DNA of 37,511 bases from an uncultured Clavibacter sp. GTDB lineage: Bacteria; Actinomycetota; Actinomycetes; Nanopelagicales; Nanopelagicaceae. Position numbers and translations under genes: made by a program. Location of the stretch: positions 1-37,511 of the forward strand of contig CAKZXY010000081.1 in NCBI GenBank assembly GCA_937883945.1. Direction: 5' to 3'. Shown here in pieces: positions 1 through 9,094 of this stretch; within the stretch, counting starts at the first letter, position 1; each line of letters opens with the position of its first letter. The notes below the pieces were generated by a model that ran no database searches, was not told the DNA's origin, and saw nothing but the letters and a program-made list of their open reading frames with translations.

Positions 1-2405
1 TGGTTGAGCGTGCTCGTCCAGTAGTTTGGGATGTATTAGAAGAGGTAATTGCTGAGCATCCAGTGCTACTAAACCGTGCACCAACTCTGCACCGTCTTGG
101 TATTCAAGCATTTGAACCACAACTAATTGAAGGAAAAGCAATTCAGATCCACCCTCTTGTCTGTACTGCCTTTAACGCAGACTTTGATGGTGATCAGATG
201 GCGGTTCACGTTCCACTATCTGCCGAGGCTCAAGCAGAGGCTCGCATTCTGATGCTCTCCTCAAACAATATTCTCTCTCCCGCATCTGGAAGGCCGCTAA
301 CTGCGCCAACCCAAGATATGGTCCTAGGTCTTTATTTCTTAACCTCACTTCGTGAGCAGCAAGTTGGTGAGGGACGTAGCTTTACCTCAATCTCTGAAGG
401 TCTAATGGCCTATGAGCAAAATAGCCTCTCACTACAAGCCAAGATAAAGATTCGCGTCAATATCAATGGCGAGCTAGTAACAAAAGAGACAACTCTTGGA
501 AGAGCAATCTTTAATGAAGTACTTCCTGAGTCATTCCCATATGTTGATTACGATGTAACTAAGAAAGCACTTGGTTTAATCGTTGATAATTTAGCTGAAG
601 GCTATCCAAAGGTAGTTGTAGCTCAAGTACTAGATGCCTTGAAGGAACTTGGTTTCACCTGGGCAACTAGAGCTGGCGCAACGATTGGAATTGTCGATGT
701 AGTAACTCCAGGAAGAAAGCTTGAAATCCTTGAGGGCTATGAGACAAAGGCCGATAAGGTCCAATCTCAATATGAGAAGGGTCTAATTACCGATGATGAA
801 CGTCGTCAGGAGCTAATTGAGATCTGGACTCAGGCAACAAATGAAGTTGCTAAAGAGATGGAAGATAATTTCCCAAGAACAAATCCAGTCTGGATGATGG
901 TCTTCTCTGGAGCCCGTGGAAATATGATGCAGATTCGCCAGATTGCAGGTATGCGCGGACTTGTAGCAAATCCAAAGGGTGAAATTATCCCTCGTCCGAT
1001 TAAATCTAACTTCCGTGAAGGACTCTCAGTTCTTGAGTACTTCATCTCAACACATGGTGCTAGAAAAGGACTTGCAGATACTGCCCTTCGTACCGCAGAT
1101 GCTGGTTATCTAACCAGACGCCTCTGCGATGTGGCTCAAGATGTAATCATTAGAGAAGAGGATTGCGGAACTGATCGCGGTCTAACTCTAAAGATTGGAA
1201 ATATCGTTGCAGGAAAACTAACCCGCGATGATTATGTTGAGACTTCAATCTATGGCCGCACACTTGCAGATGATGTAGTGGTAGGTGGCAAGACCATCGT
1301 TACATCAGGTGCTGATCTTGGTGATCGCTTAATCAATGATCTAATTGATGCAGGCGTTAGCGAGATTAAAGTTCGCTCCATTCTTACCTGCGATAGCAAG
1401 GTTGGACAGTGCGCTAAGTGTTATGGCCGCTCAATGGCATCAGGCAAGTTAGTTGATGTGGGCGAAGCAGTGGGAATCATTGCAGCGCAATCAATTGGTG
1501 AGCCAGGAACTCAGTTAACAATGCGTACCTTCCATACTGGAGGCGCAGCAACTGCGTCAGGTGATATCACCCATGGTCTGCCTCGCGTAGTTGAGCTCTT
1601 TGAAGCGCGCACTCCAAAGGGCGTTGCTCCAATTGCAGAGACTGCCGGAGTTGTTAGCTTCCTTGAAGATGCTAAGGGTAAGAAGATAATTGTTACCCCA
1701 GAGGATGGATCAGAAGCTGTTGCTTATCCAATTACTCGCCGTCAGAAACTTCTTGTTGAAGATGGTCATAAGGTAAGCGTTGGTCAACAGATGGTTGTGG
1801 GAGCAATTGATCCTAAGCAAGTACTTAAGATCCTAGGAGCAAGATCAACTCAGACCCATCTAGTCCATGAAATTCAAGAGGTTTATCGCACCCAGGGTGT
1901 TGGTATCCACGATAAGCACATTGAAATTGTGGTTAAGCAGATGCTTCGTCGCATCACTGTCCTAGAACCAGGGGATACCGATCTACTGCCAGGTGAATTA
2001 GTTGATCACCTAAGGTTCCAATCTGCTAACCGCGAAGCGGTGCAGAAAGGTGGCAAGGCTGCAAATGGTCGCCCAGAACTTATGGGTATTACCAAGGCAT
2101 CACTTGCTACTGAATCTTGGCTATCAGCAGCCTCCTTCCAGGAGACAACTCGCGTCCTTACAGATGCAGCCCTCTCTGAAAAGAGTGATCCACTTCTTGG
2201 CCTTAAAGAGAACGTCATCATTGGAAAACTCATCCCAGCAGGAACAGGACTTGCTCGTTATCGCAACGTTCGAGTCGAACCTACTGAAGAGGCAAAGGCT
2301 GCGGTCTATGCAGCTTATGAAGAGTATGACTATGCGCCATTTGATACCACTGGATCAGGAGAGGCAGTTCGCCTTGATGATTACCAAGTTGGAGAAAATC
2401 GCTAG
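1..2405 (+). CDS. rpoC: DNA-directed RNA polymerase subunit beta' (5'-truncated by window)
   Basis: Largest subunit of RNA polymerase, carrying the catalytic Mg site. The reading frame is already open at base 3, so the gene starts before the window; the GTG at 63 is an internal Val codon. Visible landmarks are the invariant NADFDGDQ metal-binding motif (bases 174-197), the zinc-site cysteines in the [11 protein letters not shown] segment (about 1390-1425), and the trigger-loop region [20 protein letters not shown] with the following HTGG (about 1473-1545). The gene ends in TAG and is followed 15 nt later by an intrinsic terminator. In most bacteria rpoC is followed closely by rpsL; here an island of about 11.8 kb lies between. 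Identification is secure. Confidence 0.98.
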   Translation, partial: VERARPVVWDVLEEVIAEHPVLLNRAPTLHRLGIQAFEPQLIEGKAIQIHPLVCTAFNADFDGDQMAVHVPLSAEAQAEARILMLSSNNILSPASGRPLTAPTQDMVLGLYFLTSLREQQVGEGRSFTSISEGLMAYEQNSLSLQAKIKIRVNINGELVTKETTLGRAIFNEVLPESFPYVDYDVTKKALGLIVDNLAEGYPKVVVAQVLDALKELGFTWATRAGATIGIVDVVTPGRKLEILEGYETKADKVQSQYEKGLITDDERRQELIEIWTQATNEVAKEMEDNFPRTNPVWMMVFSGARGNMMQIRQIAGMRGLVANPKGEIIPRPIKSNFREGLSVLEYFISTHGARKGLADTALRTADAGYLTRRLCDVAQDVIIREEDCGTDRGLTLKIGNIVAGKLTRDDYVETSIYGRTLADDVVVGGKTIVTSGADLGDRLINDLIDAGVSEIKVRSILTCDSKVGQCAKCYGRSMASGKLVDVGEAVGIIAAQSIGEPGTQLTMRTFHTGGAATASGDITHGLPRVVELFEARTPKGVAPIAETAGVVSFLEDAKGKKIIVTPEDGSEAVAYPITRRQKLLVEDGHKVSVGQQMVVGAIDPKQVLKILGARSTQTHLVHEIQEVYRTQGVGIHDKHIEIVVKQMLRRITVLEPGDTDLLPGELVDHLRFQSANREAVQKGGKAANGRPELMGITKASLATESWLSAASFQETTRVLTDAALSEKSDPLLGLKENVIIGKLIPAGTGLARYRNVRVEPTEEAKAAVYAAYEEYDYAPFDTTGSGEAVRLDDYQVGENR

Positions 2406-2420
2406 TTAACAGAAGGTTAA

Positions 2421-2457
2421 ATCCCCGATACTAATTAGAGTATCGGGGATTTTTGTT
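2421..2457 (+). terminator. Rho-independent terminator of rpoC
   Basis: A perfect 11-bp stem pairs 2421-2431 with 2440-2450 (ATCCCCGATAC with GTATCGGGGAT) around an 8-nt loop, followed by TTTTGTTT. This is a textbook intrinsic terminator ending the rpoBC transcript, and it separates rpoC from the ABC operon. Confidence 0.93.
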
Positions 2458-2471
2458 TACCCAATATTCGA

Positions 2472-2500
2472 TTGATTTAAAGGATTAATCTACTTAAATT
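2472..2500 (+). promoter_or_regulatory. Predicted promoter of the first ABC operon
   Basis: TTGATT (2472-2477) and TAAATT (2495-2500) are separated by 17 nt. The pair lies just downstream of the rpoC terminator and about 45 nt before the binding-protein ATG. The -35 matches the consensus well and the -10 matches 4 of 6 bases. The region is AT-rich, so other -10 candidates such as TAATAG at 2501 exist. No operator-like palindrome was seen here. Confidence 0.45.
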
Positions 2501-2544
2501 TAATAGTTGGGAACTTGACTCCTCACACCGACGTTAGGAGTCGC

Positions 2545-3672
2545 ATGAACAAGAAATCATTACGCGCTGTAGTTGGCATCGTGCTAGCACTAGCGCTATC
2601 TTCAAATTTTGTAATCGCTCAAGCAGCAACTAAGAAGCCTGCAAAAGCTCAATCTGCCGCAGATGTTGGTGGATTGAAAGAACTAATCAAACTTGCCAAA
2701 AAAGAGGGCGAGTTAAATACCATTGCTCTTCCTGATTACTGGGCAAATTATGGCAATGTAATCAAGCGCTTCTCTGAGAAGTATGGAATTAAGGTAAATT
2801 CCTATGATCCAGAGGCTAGCTCCGCTGAGGAATTAGTGGCAGTTCGCACCCTTAAGGGTCAAGATCGTATGCCAGATGTCTTGGACGTAGGTCTGCAATT
2901 TGCAGTGCAGGGCGCTCAAGAAGGACTTCTTGCTCCCTATAAAGTCATTGGCTGGAAAGATATTCCAGATGCAGCTAAAGATGCTAAGGGTCTCTGGTAT
3001 TCAGATTACGGCGGATATATCGCAATTGGCTATGACGCCAATCTAATCAAGACTCCACCAAAGTCTTTTTCAGATCTTCTAAACCCAATCTATAAGAATC
3101 AAGTGGCGCTCAATGGCGACCCTACTGCTTCCAACTCAGCATTCCTCTCAGTAATGGCAACATCCGTCGCTGCAGGTGCAGGAGTAAAAGGCGCCAATAA
3201 CATCAATTTCGCTCTTGATTACTGGAAGCAGATGAAAGCTTCCGGCAATTTCGTTCCAGTTGCAGCGACTCCGGCCACTGTGGCAGCAGGTCAAACCCCA
3301 ATACTCCTAGATTGGGATTACCTACATGCTAAGTACAAGGACCAATCAGGCAAGGTTGATTGGAAAGTCGTTGTTCCATCAGATGGTTTGCTCGGTGGGT
3401 TCTATGCACAAGCTATCGTAAAGAACTCTCCACATCCTGCCGCAGCTCGTTTGTGGCAAGAGTTCCTATATAGCGATGAAGGTCAGAACTTGTGGTTGCA
3501 GGGAGGCGCTCGTCCGATTCGCCTTGATGCAATGGTGAAAGCCAATACCCACGATAAAACTGCCTACGCGCTATTGCCAGCTACGCCAAAGAACGCAAAG
3601 CCGATCTTCCCATCCTTGCAGCAACAACTACTAGCCAAAGCTCTCCTCACTCCCGCTTGGCCAAAGTTGTAA
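2545..3672 (+). CDS. ABC transporter substrate-binding protein (family 1 type)
   Basis: Secreted solute-binding component of an ABC importer, 375 aa. I chose ATG 2545 rather than the upstream TTG at 2515 because TAGGAG lies 4 nt before it and it gives a proper Sec signal peptide: MNKK, a hydrophobic core, then a likely cleavage after AQA near residue 27. There is no lipobox cysteine. The mature part has the periplasmic-binding-protein type 2 pattern, ending in the conserved AARLWQEFLYSDEGQ stretch typical of the AfuA/FbpA/phosphonate-type group. It is first in an operon with two permeases, an ATPase and a metallophosphoesterase. The last gene hints at a phosphorus-containing ligand (inference); iron, polyamine or another organic ligand cannot be excluded. 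A stable stem-loop follows the stop codon. Confidence 0.88.
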   Translation: MNKKSLRAVVGIVLALALSSNFVIAQAATKKPAKAQSAADVGGLKELIKLAKKEGELNTIALPDYWANYGNVIKRFSEKYGIKVNSYDPEASSAEELVAVRTLKGQDRMPDVLDVGLQFAVQGAQEGLLAPYKVIGWKDIPDAAKDAKGLWYSDYGGYIAIGYDANLIKTPPKSFSDLLNPIYKNQVALNGDPTASNSAFLSVMATSVAAGAGVKGANNINFALDYWKQMKASGNFVPVAATPATVAAGQTPILLDWDYLHAKYKDQSGKVDWKVVVPSDGLLGGFYAQAIVKNSPHPAAARLWQEFLYSDEGQNLWLQGGARPIRLDAMVKANTHDKTAYALLPATPKNAKPIFPSLQQQLLAKALLTPAWPKL

Positions 3673-3692
3673 CACTGCTAGAAAACGTTTGA

Positions 3693-3729
3693 GTAGCGGA
3701 AGTTGGTTCGAGGGTCCAACTTTCGCTAC
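3693..3729 (+). promoter_or_regulatory. Strong stem-loop between binding-protein and permease genes
   Basis: GTAGCGGAAGTTGG (3693-3706) pairs with CCAACTTTCGCTAC (3716-3729): 14 bp including one G-U, with a 9-nt loop. No U-tract follows, so it does not look like an efficient intrinsic terminator. Its position suggests a 3'-end stabiliser or processing barrier that keeps binding-protein mRNA more abundant than permease mRNA (inference from known ABC operons). Confidence 0.75.
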
Positions 3730-3774
3730 ACAAATGCTCTTGCAAGTCTGCTAAACAAAATGAAGGGTTGTTAA

Positions 3775-4617
3775 ATGTTTAAAAGAGCGGGGCTAATCGG
3801 CTTAGCCCCGCTTCTTATTTATATGGCAATTTTCTTAGGATTGCCCCTAACTGCAATTTTTAGATTTTCATTTCTAAATTCAGAAAATGAGTTCACATTA
3901 GATAACTTTGCCACAATTAGTAGTGGAATCTATCGGGATGGCTTCATCTTAAGCTCGCAATTATCCTTTGTTTCAGCTGCCCTTTCGCTATTTTTCGGCT
4001 TCCTCTTTGCCTATGCCTTGGCCACCTCCAAATGGATTTATTTGAGAAAGTTGGTCTCTACAGCTTCGGGAGTGCTAGCAAATACAGGTGGAGTCCCTCT
4101 AGCCTTTATGTTTATTGCAGTCCTTGGAACCTATGGAGCCCTTACTACTTTCTTAAAGAATCTGGGGGTAGATATATATGGGGGGAGCTGGACGCTCTAT
4201 TCTTTTTCTGGCTTGTTAATTGTCTATCTCTACTTCCAAGTTCCTCTAATGGTTCTAATCTGTCTGCCAATATTGGAAAATATCAGAGTTGAGTGGCGAG
4301 ATGCAGCCTCATCACTTGGTGCAAGTAACGCTACTTATTGGCGTAAGGTTCTTATCCCAATTCTGACTCCACAGCTATTAGGTTTCTTTCTTCTTCTCTT
4401 TGCTAATTCTTTTGCTGCTTATGCCACAGCAGCAGCTCTAACTAGTGGCTCTCTTGCACTAGTGCCAGTACAGATTGCATCTTTAATCAGCTCAAATGTT
4501 CAGGTAGATGGAGCTAATACAGCGATGGCCCTTGGACTTGGCATGGTGATCTTGGTTGGAATATCAACTATTGGTTATGCCTTATTGGAGAAGAGGACTT
4601 CACAGTGGCGGCGATAA
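3775..4617 (+). CDS. ABC transporter permease, first subunit
   Basis: Integral membrane subunit of the importer, 280 aa, with about six hydrophobic segments beginning at residue 9. The EAA-type cytoplasmic loop is visible as the RDAASSLGASNATYWRKV and LIPILTPQ stretch around residues 175-200; this loop contacts the ATPase. ATG 3775 is supported by GAAGGG at 3762-3767, 7 nt upstream, and gives a positively charged N-terminus (MFKR) ahead of TM1. The gene's 3' end overlaps the next permease by 13 nt, implying coupling. Codons 4-13 form a perfect 11-bp inverted repeat, described separately. If translation began instead at Met17 (ATG 3823), that hairpin would lie in the leader, but TM1 would then be cut. 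Confidence 0.9.
   Translation: MFKRAGLIGLAPLLIYMAIFLGLPLTAIFRFSFLNSENEFTLDNFATISSGIYRDGFILSSQLSFVSAALSLFFGFLFAYALATSKWIYLRKLVSTASGVLANTGGVPLAFMFIAVLGTYGALTTFLKNLGVDIYGGSWTLYSFSGLLIVYLYFQVPLMVLICLPILENIRVEWRDAASSLGASNATYWRKVLIPILTPQLLGFFLLLFANSFAAYATAAALTSGSLALVPVQIASLISSNVQVDGANTAMALGLGMVILVGISTIGYALLEKRTSQWRR
3786..3812 (+). promoter_or_regulatory. Terminator-like hairpin inside the first codons of the permease gene
   Basis: AGCGGGGCTAA (3786-3796) and TTAGCCCCGCT (3802-3812) form a perfect 11-bp stem with seven G-C pairs around a 5-nt loop, followed by TCTTATTTAT. It spans codons 4-13 of the permease. In RNA it could pause or terminate transcription, or hinder initiating ribosomes. It is the second hairpin in 120 nt at this junction. 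Confidence 0.7.
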
Positions 4618-5387
4618 AACTAATTAGTGGCGTATTTAGAGCTGTAATAATCTTCATAGGCATCTCATTTTTTATGATTCCAGTTTTTGCAGCTTCCAAT
4701 TTTGCCTTTGAAGATGGCAAGGGTGGATATACGGCAGATCCAATAAGAAGCGCAGCTGGAAATGAAGAATTGATGCAATCTCTCTTGCTTACTCTACAGA
4801 TAGCTTTTGGCACGGTGTTATTGACGCTACTTTTGCTCATTCCAACAGTTGCGTATCTACACCTTGTCATTCCTGGGGCACGTGCATGGGTGGAATTCCT
4901 GACACTAACGCCATTAGTGATTCCGCCCATTGTGCAGGCAGTTGGATTCCTCTATTCAATGCCCACCTGGCTCAAATCAACTCCAAATTCACTAATTTTT
5001 GCCTATGTGATTCTGGCCCTGCCCTTTAGTTATAGAGCCCTTGATGCAGCTTTTGCCACCATAGATGCTCGCACTTTATATGACGCTTCTCGTTCACTGG
5101 GGGCAAGTTTTACCGCAGCGATTCGAAAAGTTTTGATTCCCAATGTTTCAACAGGAATTTATGGTGCAATCTTTTTGACAATCGCTCTGGTTCTTGGTGA
5201 ATTTGCTTACGCCTCTCTTCTTCTTTGGGACACTTTCCCTACAGAGCTAGCCGTTGCAGGGAGCTCTAATGCATCAGTAGCAGTTGCACTATCAGTTCTT
5301 AGCTTGCTTGGTGTCTGGTTAATTCTGATTGGTATAAATCTCTTTAATCGAAAGAGCAAAACATTAATAATTGCAGGAGCTAAATAG
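4605..5387 (+). CDS. ABC transporter permease, second subunit
   Basis: Second membrane subunit, 260 aa, with about six transmembrane segments. The EAA-loop signature is visible near residues 160-185 (LYDASRSLGASFTAAIRKV, then LIPN). The start is GTG 4605, inside the end of the preceding permease, with GGAGAAGAGG at 4588-4597 serving as its ribosome binding site. The 13-nt overlap points to translational coupling and equal production of the heterodimer. The stop TAG is followed at once by the Shine-Dalgarno of the ATPase gene. No sequence feature tells the substrate. Confidence 0.9.
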   Translation: MAAIKLISGVFRAVIIFIGISFFMIPVFAASNFAFEDGKGGYTADPIRSAAGNEELMQSLLLTLQIAFGTVLLTLLLLIPTVAYLHLVIPGARAWVEFLTLTPLVIPPIVQAVGFLYSMPTWLKSTPNSLIFAYVILALPFSYRALDAAFATIDARTLYDASRSLGASFTAAIRKVLIPNVSTGIYGAIFLTIALVLGEFAYASLLLWDTFPTELAVAGSSNASVAVALSVLSLLGVWLILIGINLFNRKSKTLIIAGAK

Positions 5388-5403
5388 CAATGGAGGAGAA
5401 GTA

Positions 5404-6447
5404 ATGTCACGAGTGAATCTAAAGGGAGTAAAGAAAGCCTATGGCAAAACAATCGCCCTAGAGCAGCTAGATCTTGAGCTAGAACAAGGATCACTAGTGA
5501 CTCTTCTTGGCCCCTCAGGTTGCGGGAAGACTACTGCACTTCGAATTTTAGCTGGATTAACAAAAGAGGATTCAGGTCAGGTCCTCTTTGATTCCATAGA
5601 TATTACAAATACATCTCCAGCAGATCGTGATATTGGAATGGTGTTTCAAGCCTATAGTCTATTTCCAAATATGACCGCTCGTCAGAATGTTGAATTTGGT
5701 CTACGCACCAGAAGAATAAATAAAAGTGAGATTGAATCTCGAGTAAAGAAGATCTTTGAAATCATTGAGTTAGGCAGCCACATTGATCGCTATCCCCACC
5801 AACTCTCTGGAGGCCAGCAACAGAGAGTGGCGCTGGCTCGAGCGATTGTGGTCCGCCCAAAAGTATTGCTTTTAGATGAGCCACTCTCAGCACTTGATGC
5901 TCAAGTCCGAGATCAACTCAGAGATGAAATCAAGCGAGTGCAGAGAGAATTTGGGATTACCACATTATTTGTCACCCATGATCAAGAAGAGGCGATGACG
6001 ATTTCAGATCGTGTTGGTGTGATGGATAAGGGCAGATTGCTGCAAATCGATACCCCACAAAAGGTCTATGCTCAGCCAATTAACCCAACAGTTGCAAGAT
6101 TTATTGGGATTATGAATGAGGTTCCTACCGTTGTTTCCGGAAATACTGTTGTCACGCTGGGCTCGAACTTTAACTTGGCAAAGGAATCAAGCTTTGCATC
6201 AGGAAGTAAGAATTTAAGGGCCTTGATTCGTCCTGAGGCAATTGAGATTGTTGAACCAAATTACATTGGAGTTCCCGGAAAAATCATTAGTATTTCATTT
6301 CTTGGCCCGATTGCTATGGTGCAGATTTCACTAGATCGCAATGTTGAAATTCGTGCAGTATTACCAGCAGCCATGATTGATCGCTATCAGATGGGTCAAG
6401 TAGTCCATGTCACCTCATCTGCTAAATCTCTAATTGTTGCTGATTAA
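5404..6447 (+). CDS. ABC transporter ATP-binding protein (PotA/FbpC type)
   Basis: Energising subunit of the importer, 347 aa. I chose ATG 5404 because GGAGGAG (5392-5398) lies 5 nt upstream; a frame-open TTG/ATG-like start further upstream would add residues that have no counterpart in the family. Visible motifs are Walker A GPSGCGKT (36-43), the Q-loop FQAYSLFPNMT (81-91), the signature LSGGQQQR (134-141), Walker B LLLDEP (155-160), and the switch histidine in THDQEEAM (residue 192). The C-terminal 110 residues form a TOBE-like regulatory part. It sits between the permeases and the phosphoesterase, overlapping the latter by 1 nt (TAATG). Confidence 0.95.
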   Translation: MSRVNLKGVKKAYGKTIALEQLDLELEQGSLVTLLGPSGCGKTTALRILAGLTKEDSGQVLFDSIDITNTSPADRDIGMVFQAYSLFPNMTARQNVEFGLRTRRINKSEIESRVKKIFEIIELGSHIDRYPHQLSGGQQQRVALARAIVVRPKVLLLDEPLSALDAQVRDQLRDEIKRVQREFGITTLFVTHDQEEAMTISDRVGVMDKGRLLQIDTPQKVYAQPINPTVARFIGIMNEVPTVVSGNTVVTLGSNFNLAKESSFASGSKNLRALIRPEAIEIVEPNYIGVPGKIISISFLGPIAMVQISLDRNVEIRAVLPAAMIDRYQMGQVVHVTSSAKSLIVAD

Positions 6448-8012
6448 TGTCTGTTCCATTCTTCGCGAGCGCAATAGCAAAGGGCGTTGCCAATAGCCAT
6501 GGATGGCGACATCTACTTTTAGATAGAGTAGATAATCATCTTGGACAACCATTAGGCGCCGTGAAGAAGTCCCTAATAAATTTGATTCACATTACTGATA
6601 CACACATCTGTGATGCTCAATCACCTGCCAGAGTTGAATACCTAGATCGTTATGCAGACCCACATCACCCAGCATCAAGTGTCATTGGAACCTTAATTGG
6701 AACTTATCGGGCTCACGAAATATTGACCACACAAGTACTAGAGAGCGCAGTGCAGGCAATAAATCGAATTGATTTAGCACCTATAACAAAAACAGCCATT
6801 AGCGCTGTAGTAATTACAGGAGACTTAACCGATAATGCGCAATCCAATGAATTAGATTGGCTCACTACTTTATTAGTTGGTGGAAAACTTCGAGCAGATA
6901 GTGGAGCAAAAGATAAATGGCAGGGGGTGGGAGGAGATTTTTACTCTCCGTTTTTCTGGAATCCACATGGAACACCAAAAGGCGAAAGAGATGATTTCCC
7001 TAGGGATCTATATGGCTTTCCCACAATCCCAGAGCTATTAAATGCTGTCTCTCAACCCTTTCACTCCTCAGGGCTTAAATATCCATTCCTAGCAGTACAT
7101 GGAAATCATGACGCACTTCTTCAAGGCACTGTCGCCCCAAATGAAGAGCTGCGGCAATCAGTGAAGTCAGAGGAGAAGATTTTTGAGCTACCAGATGAAG
7201 AAGCGCTAGGAGCGCTTTCTAAAGTATCGGAACAAGGACCTGCTGCTTATCCCTCTCCAATCGCTCCAAAGATTTTGAAAGTAAGCGCTGATGATTCTAG
7301 AGATTTTCTCACTCCAAGTGCATGGAACATCAATTTTTATCGTGAAGATGAAGATAATGGAATTTCAAGTGAGTATTTAGGCAGTGACATAAAGTATTGG
7401 AGAAAAGACTATGAATCAGTAACCATCCTTGCCTTAGATACAGTAAATCCATTTGGCGGTTGGCAAGGCTCAATTGATGAAGCACAATTTATTTGGCTCA
7501 AAGAGCAAGTAGAGCAAATAAAAGATCGATATATCGTAATTACTAGCCATCATCCAATTCAAGATATCTATAACGGGTACAGTCCATCGGGAAAACGTGT
7601 TTTAGGGCCCGAGATTGAGAGCTACCTAATTTCCAATCCTGCTGTCATTGCATGGATCTGTGGCCATACTCACCGTCATCGTATCGCCTACTTTGGTCCG
7701 AATAGTCAGAATGGTTTTTATCAAATCGAAACTTCATCGCTGATTGATTGGCCGCAGCAGGGGCGAATTATTGAGATTTTCATAAACGATAGAGATGAGA
7801 TCTGTATTGCCAGTACTGTCTTTAATCACCACGGCTCGATACTTCCTGACTATGAACATCTAAGGCTTGATGAGGTAAATGAACTCTCCGGTCTATCAAG
7901 AATTCTCTCGCTTAATGATTGGCAAAGGCGCGGCGGAATTTTTGCAATTGAAAATAATGAGGGAGAGCGCTCTGATCGAAATGTTATCCTTAGCTTGCCA
8001 GTACGAATCTAG
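6447..8012 (+). CDS. Calcineurin-like metallophosphoesterase (PPA1498/TIGR03767-like)
   Basis: Predicted dinuclear-metal phosphoesterase, 521 aa. The full motif set is present in order: DTH (D51, H53), GDLTDN (125-130), GNHD (219-222), SHHP (367-370) and GHTH (406-409). Long insertions separate the motifs, as in the actinobacterial PPA1498 family. Unlike the secreted members of that family, no Sec or Tat signal is visible, so it probably acts in the cytoplasm. The ATG overlaps the ATPase stop codon by 1 nt (TAATG), making it the last gene of the ABC operon. A natural reading is that it dephosphorylates or hydrolyses the imported compound; this is inference and the substrate is unknown. Confidence 0.88.
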   Translation: MSVPFFASAIAKGVANSHGWRHLLLDRVDNHLGQPLGAVKKSLINLIHITDTHICDAQSPARVEYLDRYADPHHPASSVIGTLIGTYRAHEILTTQVLESAVQAINRIDLAPITKTAISAVVITGDLTDNAQSNELDWLTTLLVGGKLRADSGAKDKWQGVGGDFYSPFFWNPHGTPKGERDDFPRDLYGFPTIPELLNAVSQPFHSSGLKYPFLAVHGNHDALLQGTVAPNEELRQSVKSEEKIFELPDEEALGALSKVSEQGPAAYPSPIAPKILKVSADDSRDFLTPSAWNINFYREDEDNGISSEYLGSDIKYWRKDYESVTILALDTVNPFGGWQGSIDEAQFIWLKEQVEQIKDRYIVITSHHPIQDIYNGYSPSGKRVLGPEIESYLISNPAVIAWICGHTHRHRIAYFGPNSQNGFYQIETSSLIDWPQQGRIIEIFINDRDEICIASTVFNHHGSILPDYEHLRLDEVNELSGLSRILSLNDWQRRGGIFAIENNEGERSDRNVILSLPVRI

Positions 8013-8110
8013 CCAGTAAAGATTGCATCAAGTGATATTTCGATCATACTAGTAGAACTTTTAGTCGGTAAGCTCTAAAAAACTTCCAAGTAATTTTTGG
8101 CTAGGATTTT
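8013..8110. other. Convergent intergenic gap without a clear terminator
   Basis: 98 nt between the converging phosphoesterase and alcohol dehydrogenase genes. I see only weak inverted repeats, such as CCAAG...TTTTTGG near 8090, and no strong stem with a U-tract on either strand. Confidence 0.5.
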
Positions 8111-9094
8111 TTATGGTTTTAGAACTATGCGGATTGGATTACCGATTTTCTTCTCAAGTGTTTCTAGCGCAAGAGCTGCTTGATCAAGTGAGAGAATTTG
8201 AGTAACTGAGTCAGATAGCTTTAATCTTCCATCCCTAACCATCTCGACAAGTTCTTCGGTGTGATGGCGCTCAGATCCATAATGTCCTAGGAGCTGGGTT
8301 CTCATATAGGTAAAAGCCATATCATTTGGAATAGTGATTGCTTCATTAGCGATTCCAATAATTACCAATCTGCCCATCTCGCCAAGTAGTGAAAGTCCCT
8401 GCTTTCTTACCGATGTAACTCCTGCAAAATCAAAGACAGCGTTTAGCCCCCTATGCCTTTTTAACTCTTCATCACTTGGGTCAAAGGCGAATTGGGCACC
8501 TACTTTCAAGGCCTTTTCTCGGGCTTCTCGGCGAGGGTCTATAGCAATTATTTTGCTGCAGCCAATAATCTTAAGGAGCTGAACTGCGTGAATTCCAAGG
8601 CCGCCGATTCCAAATACTGCAGCGCTCTCACCTGCTCGCATCTTCGCAGTTGATGAAATCGCAGCCCAAGGAGTTGATACTGCATCGGGGATGATTGCAG
8701 CTTCTTCAAATGGGAGTGAGTCAGGAATTTTAACAACTAGCGAGGCTTTAGTGATTACATATTCGGCATAACCACCATCGTAATCAAAACCTAGAGTTGT
8801 AATCTGATTTGCAACATTTCGCTGTCCAGCGATAACAATTACTCGATCTCCTACTTTGCATTCAGAGACTTCAGCACCGACTTGATCAATGGTTCCTGCC
8901 ACCTCATGGCCAATAGTTACTTCATCACCTTTTAGATAACCAGGGGAGAGAGTGCCATCAAGTAAGTGAACATCAGAGAGACAGACTCCAGCTGCGCCTA
9001 CTTTGATGCGAACCTCTCCAATTCCAGCGGTGGGAGTTGGAACTTCTTTAACTTCAAACTTTCTAGTTGAGATTGTTATCCGTCCAGCTTTCAT
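8111..9094 (-). CDS. Zinc-family (MDR) alcohol dehydrogenase
   Basis: Medium-chain dehydrogenase/reductase, 327 aa. The catalytic-zinc side is visible as C38-x-x-D41 and GHE (62-64); a third ligand may be the Asp in IPDAVST (137). The Rossmann motif GIGGLG is at 162-167, with D186 at the end of beta-2 favouring NAD over NADP. The usual four-cysteine structural-zinc lobe around residues 90-110 has no cysteines, so that zinc is absent. ATG 9094 overlaps the stop codon of the upstream kinase gene by 4 nt (ATGA), so it is the last gene of a coupled acyl-CoA dehydrogenase-kinase-ADH operon. It probably oxidises a hydroxy compound in that pathway; the substrate is unknown. Confidence 0.87.
   Translation of the reverse strand: MKAGRITISTRKFEVKEVPTPTAGIGEVRIKVGAAGVCLSDVHLLDGTLSPGYLKGDEVTIGHEVAGTIDQVGAEVSECKVGDRVIVIAGQRNVANQITTLGFDYDGGYAEYVITKASLVVKIPDSLPFEEAAIIPDAVSTPWAAISSTAKMRAGESAAVFGIGGLGIHAVQLLKIIGCSKIIAIDPRREAREKALKVGAQFAFDPSDEELKRHRGLNAVFDFAGVTSVRKQGLSLLGEMGRLVIIGIANEAITIPNDMAFTYMRTQLLGHYGSERHHTEELVEMVRDGRLKLSDSVTQILSLDQAALALETLEKKIGNPIRIVLKP

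Noticed and set aside
2050-2409. 119-codon plus-strand frame overlapping the end of rpoC
   Set aside because: Out-of-frame shadow of the conserved rpoC C-terminus; no ribosome binding site or recognisable domain.
3707-3715. TTCGAGGGT as a possible tRNA T-arm remnant
   Set aside because: It is just the loop of the 3693-3729 hairpin; no acceptor or anticodon arms surround it.
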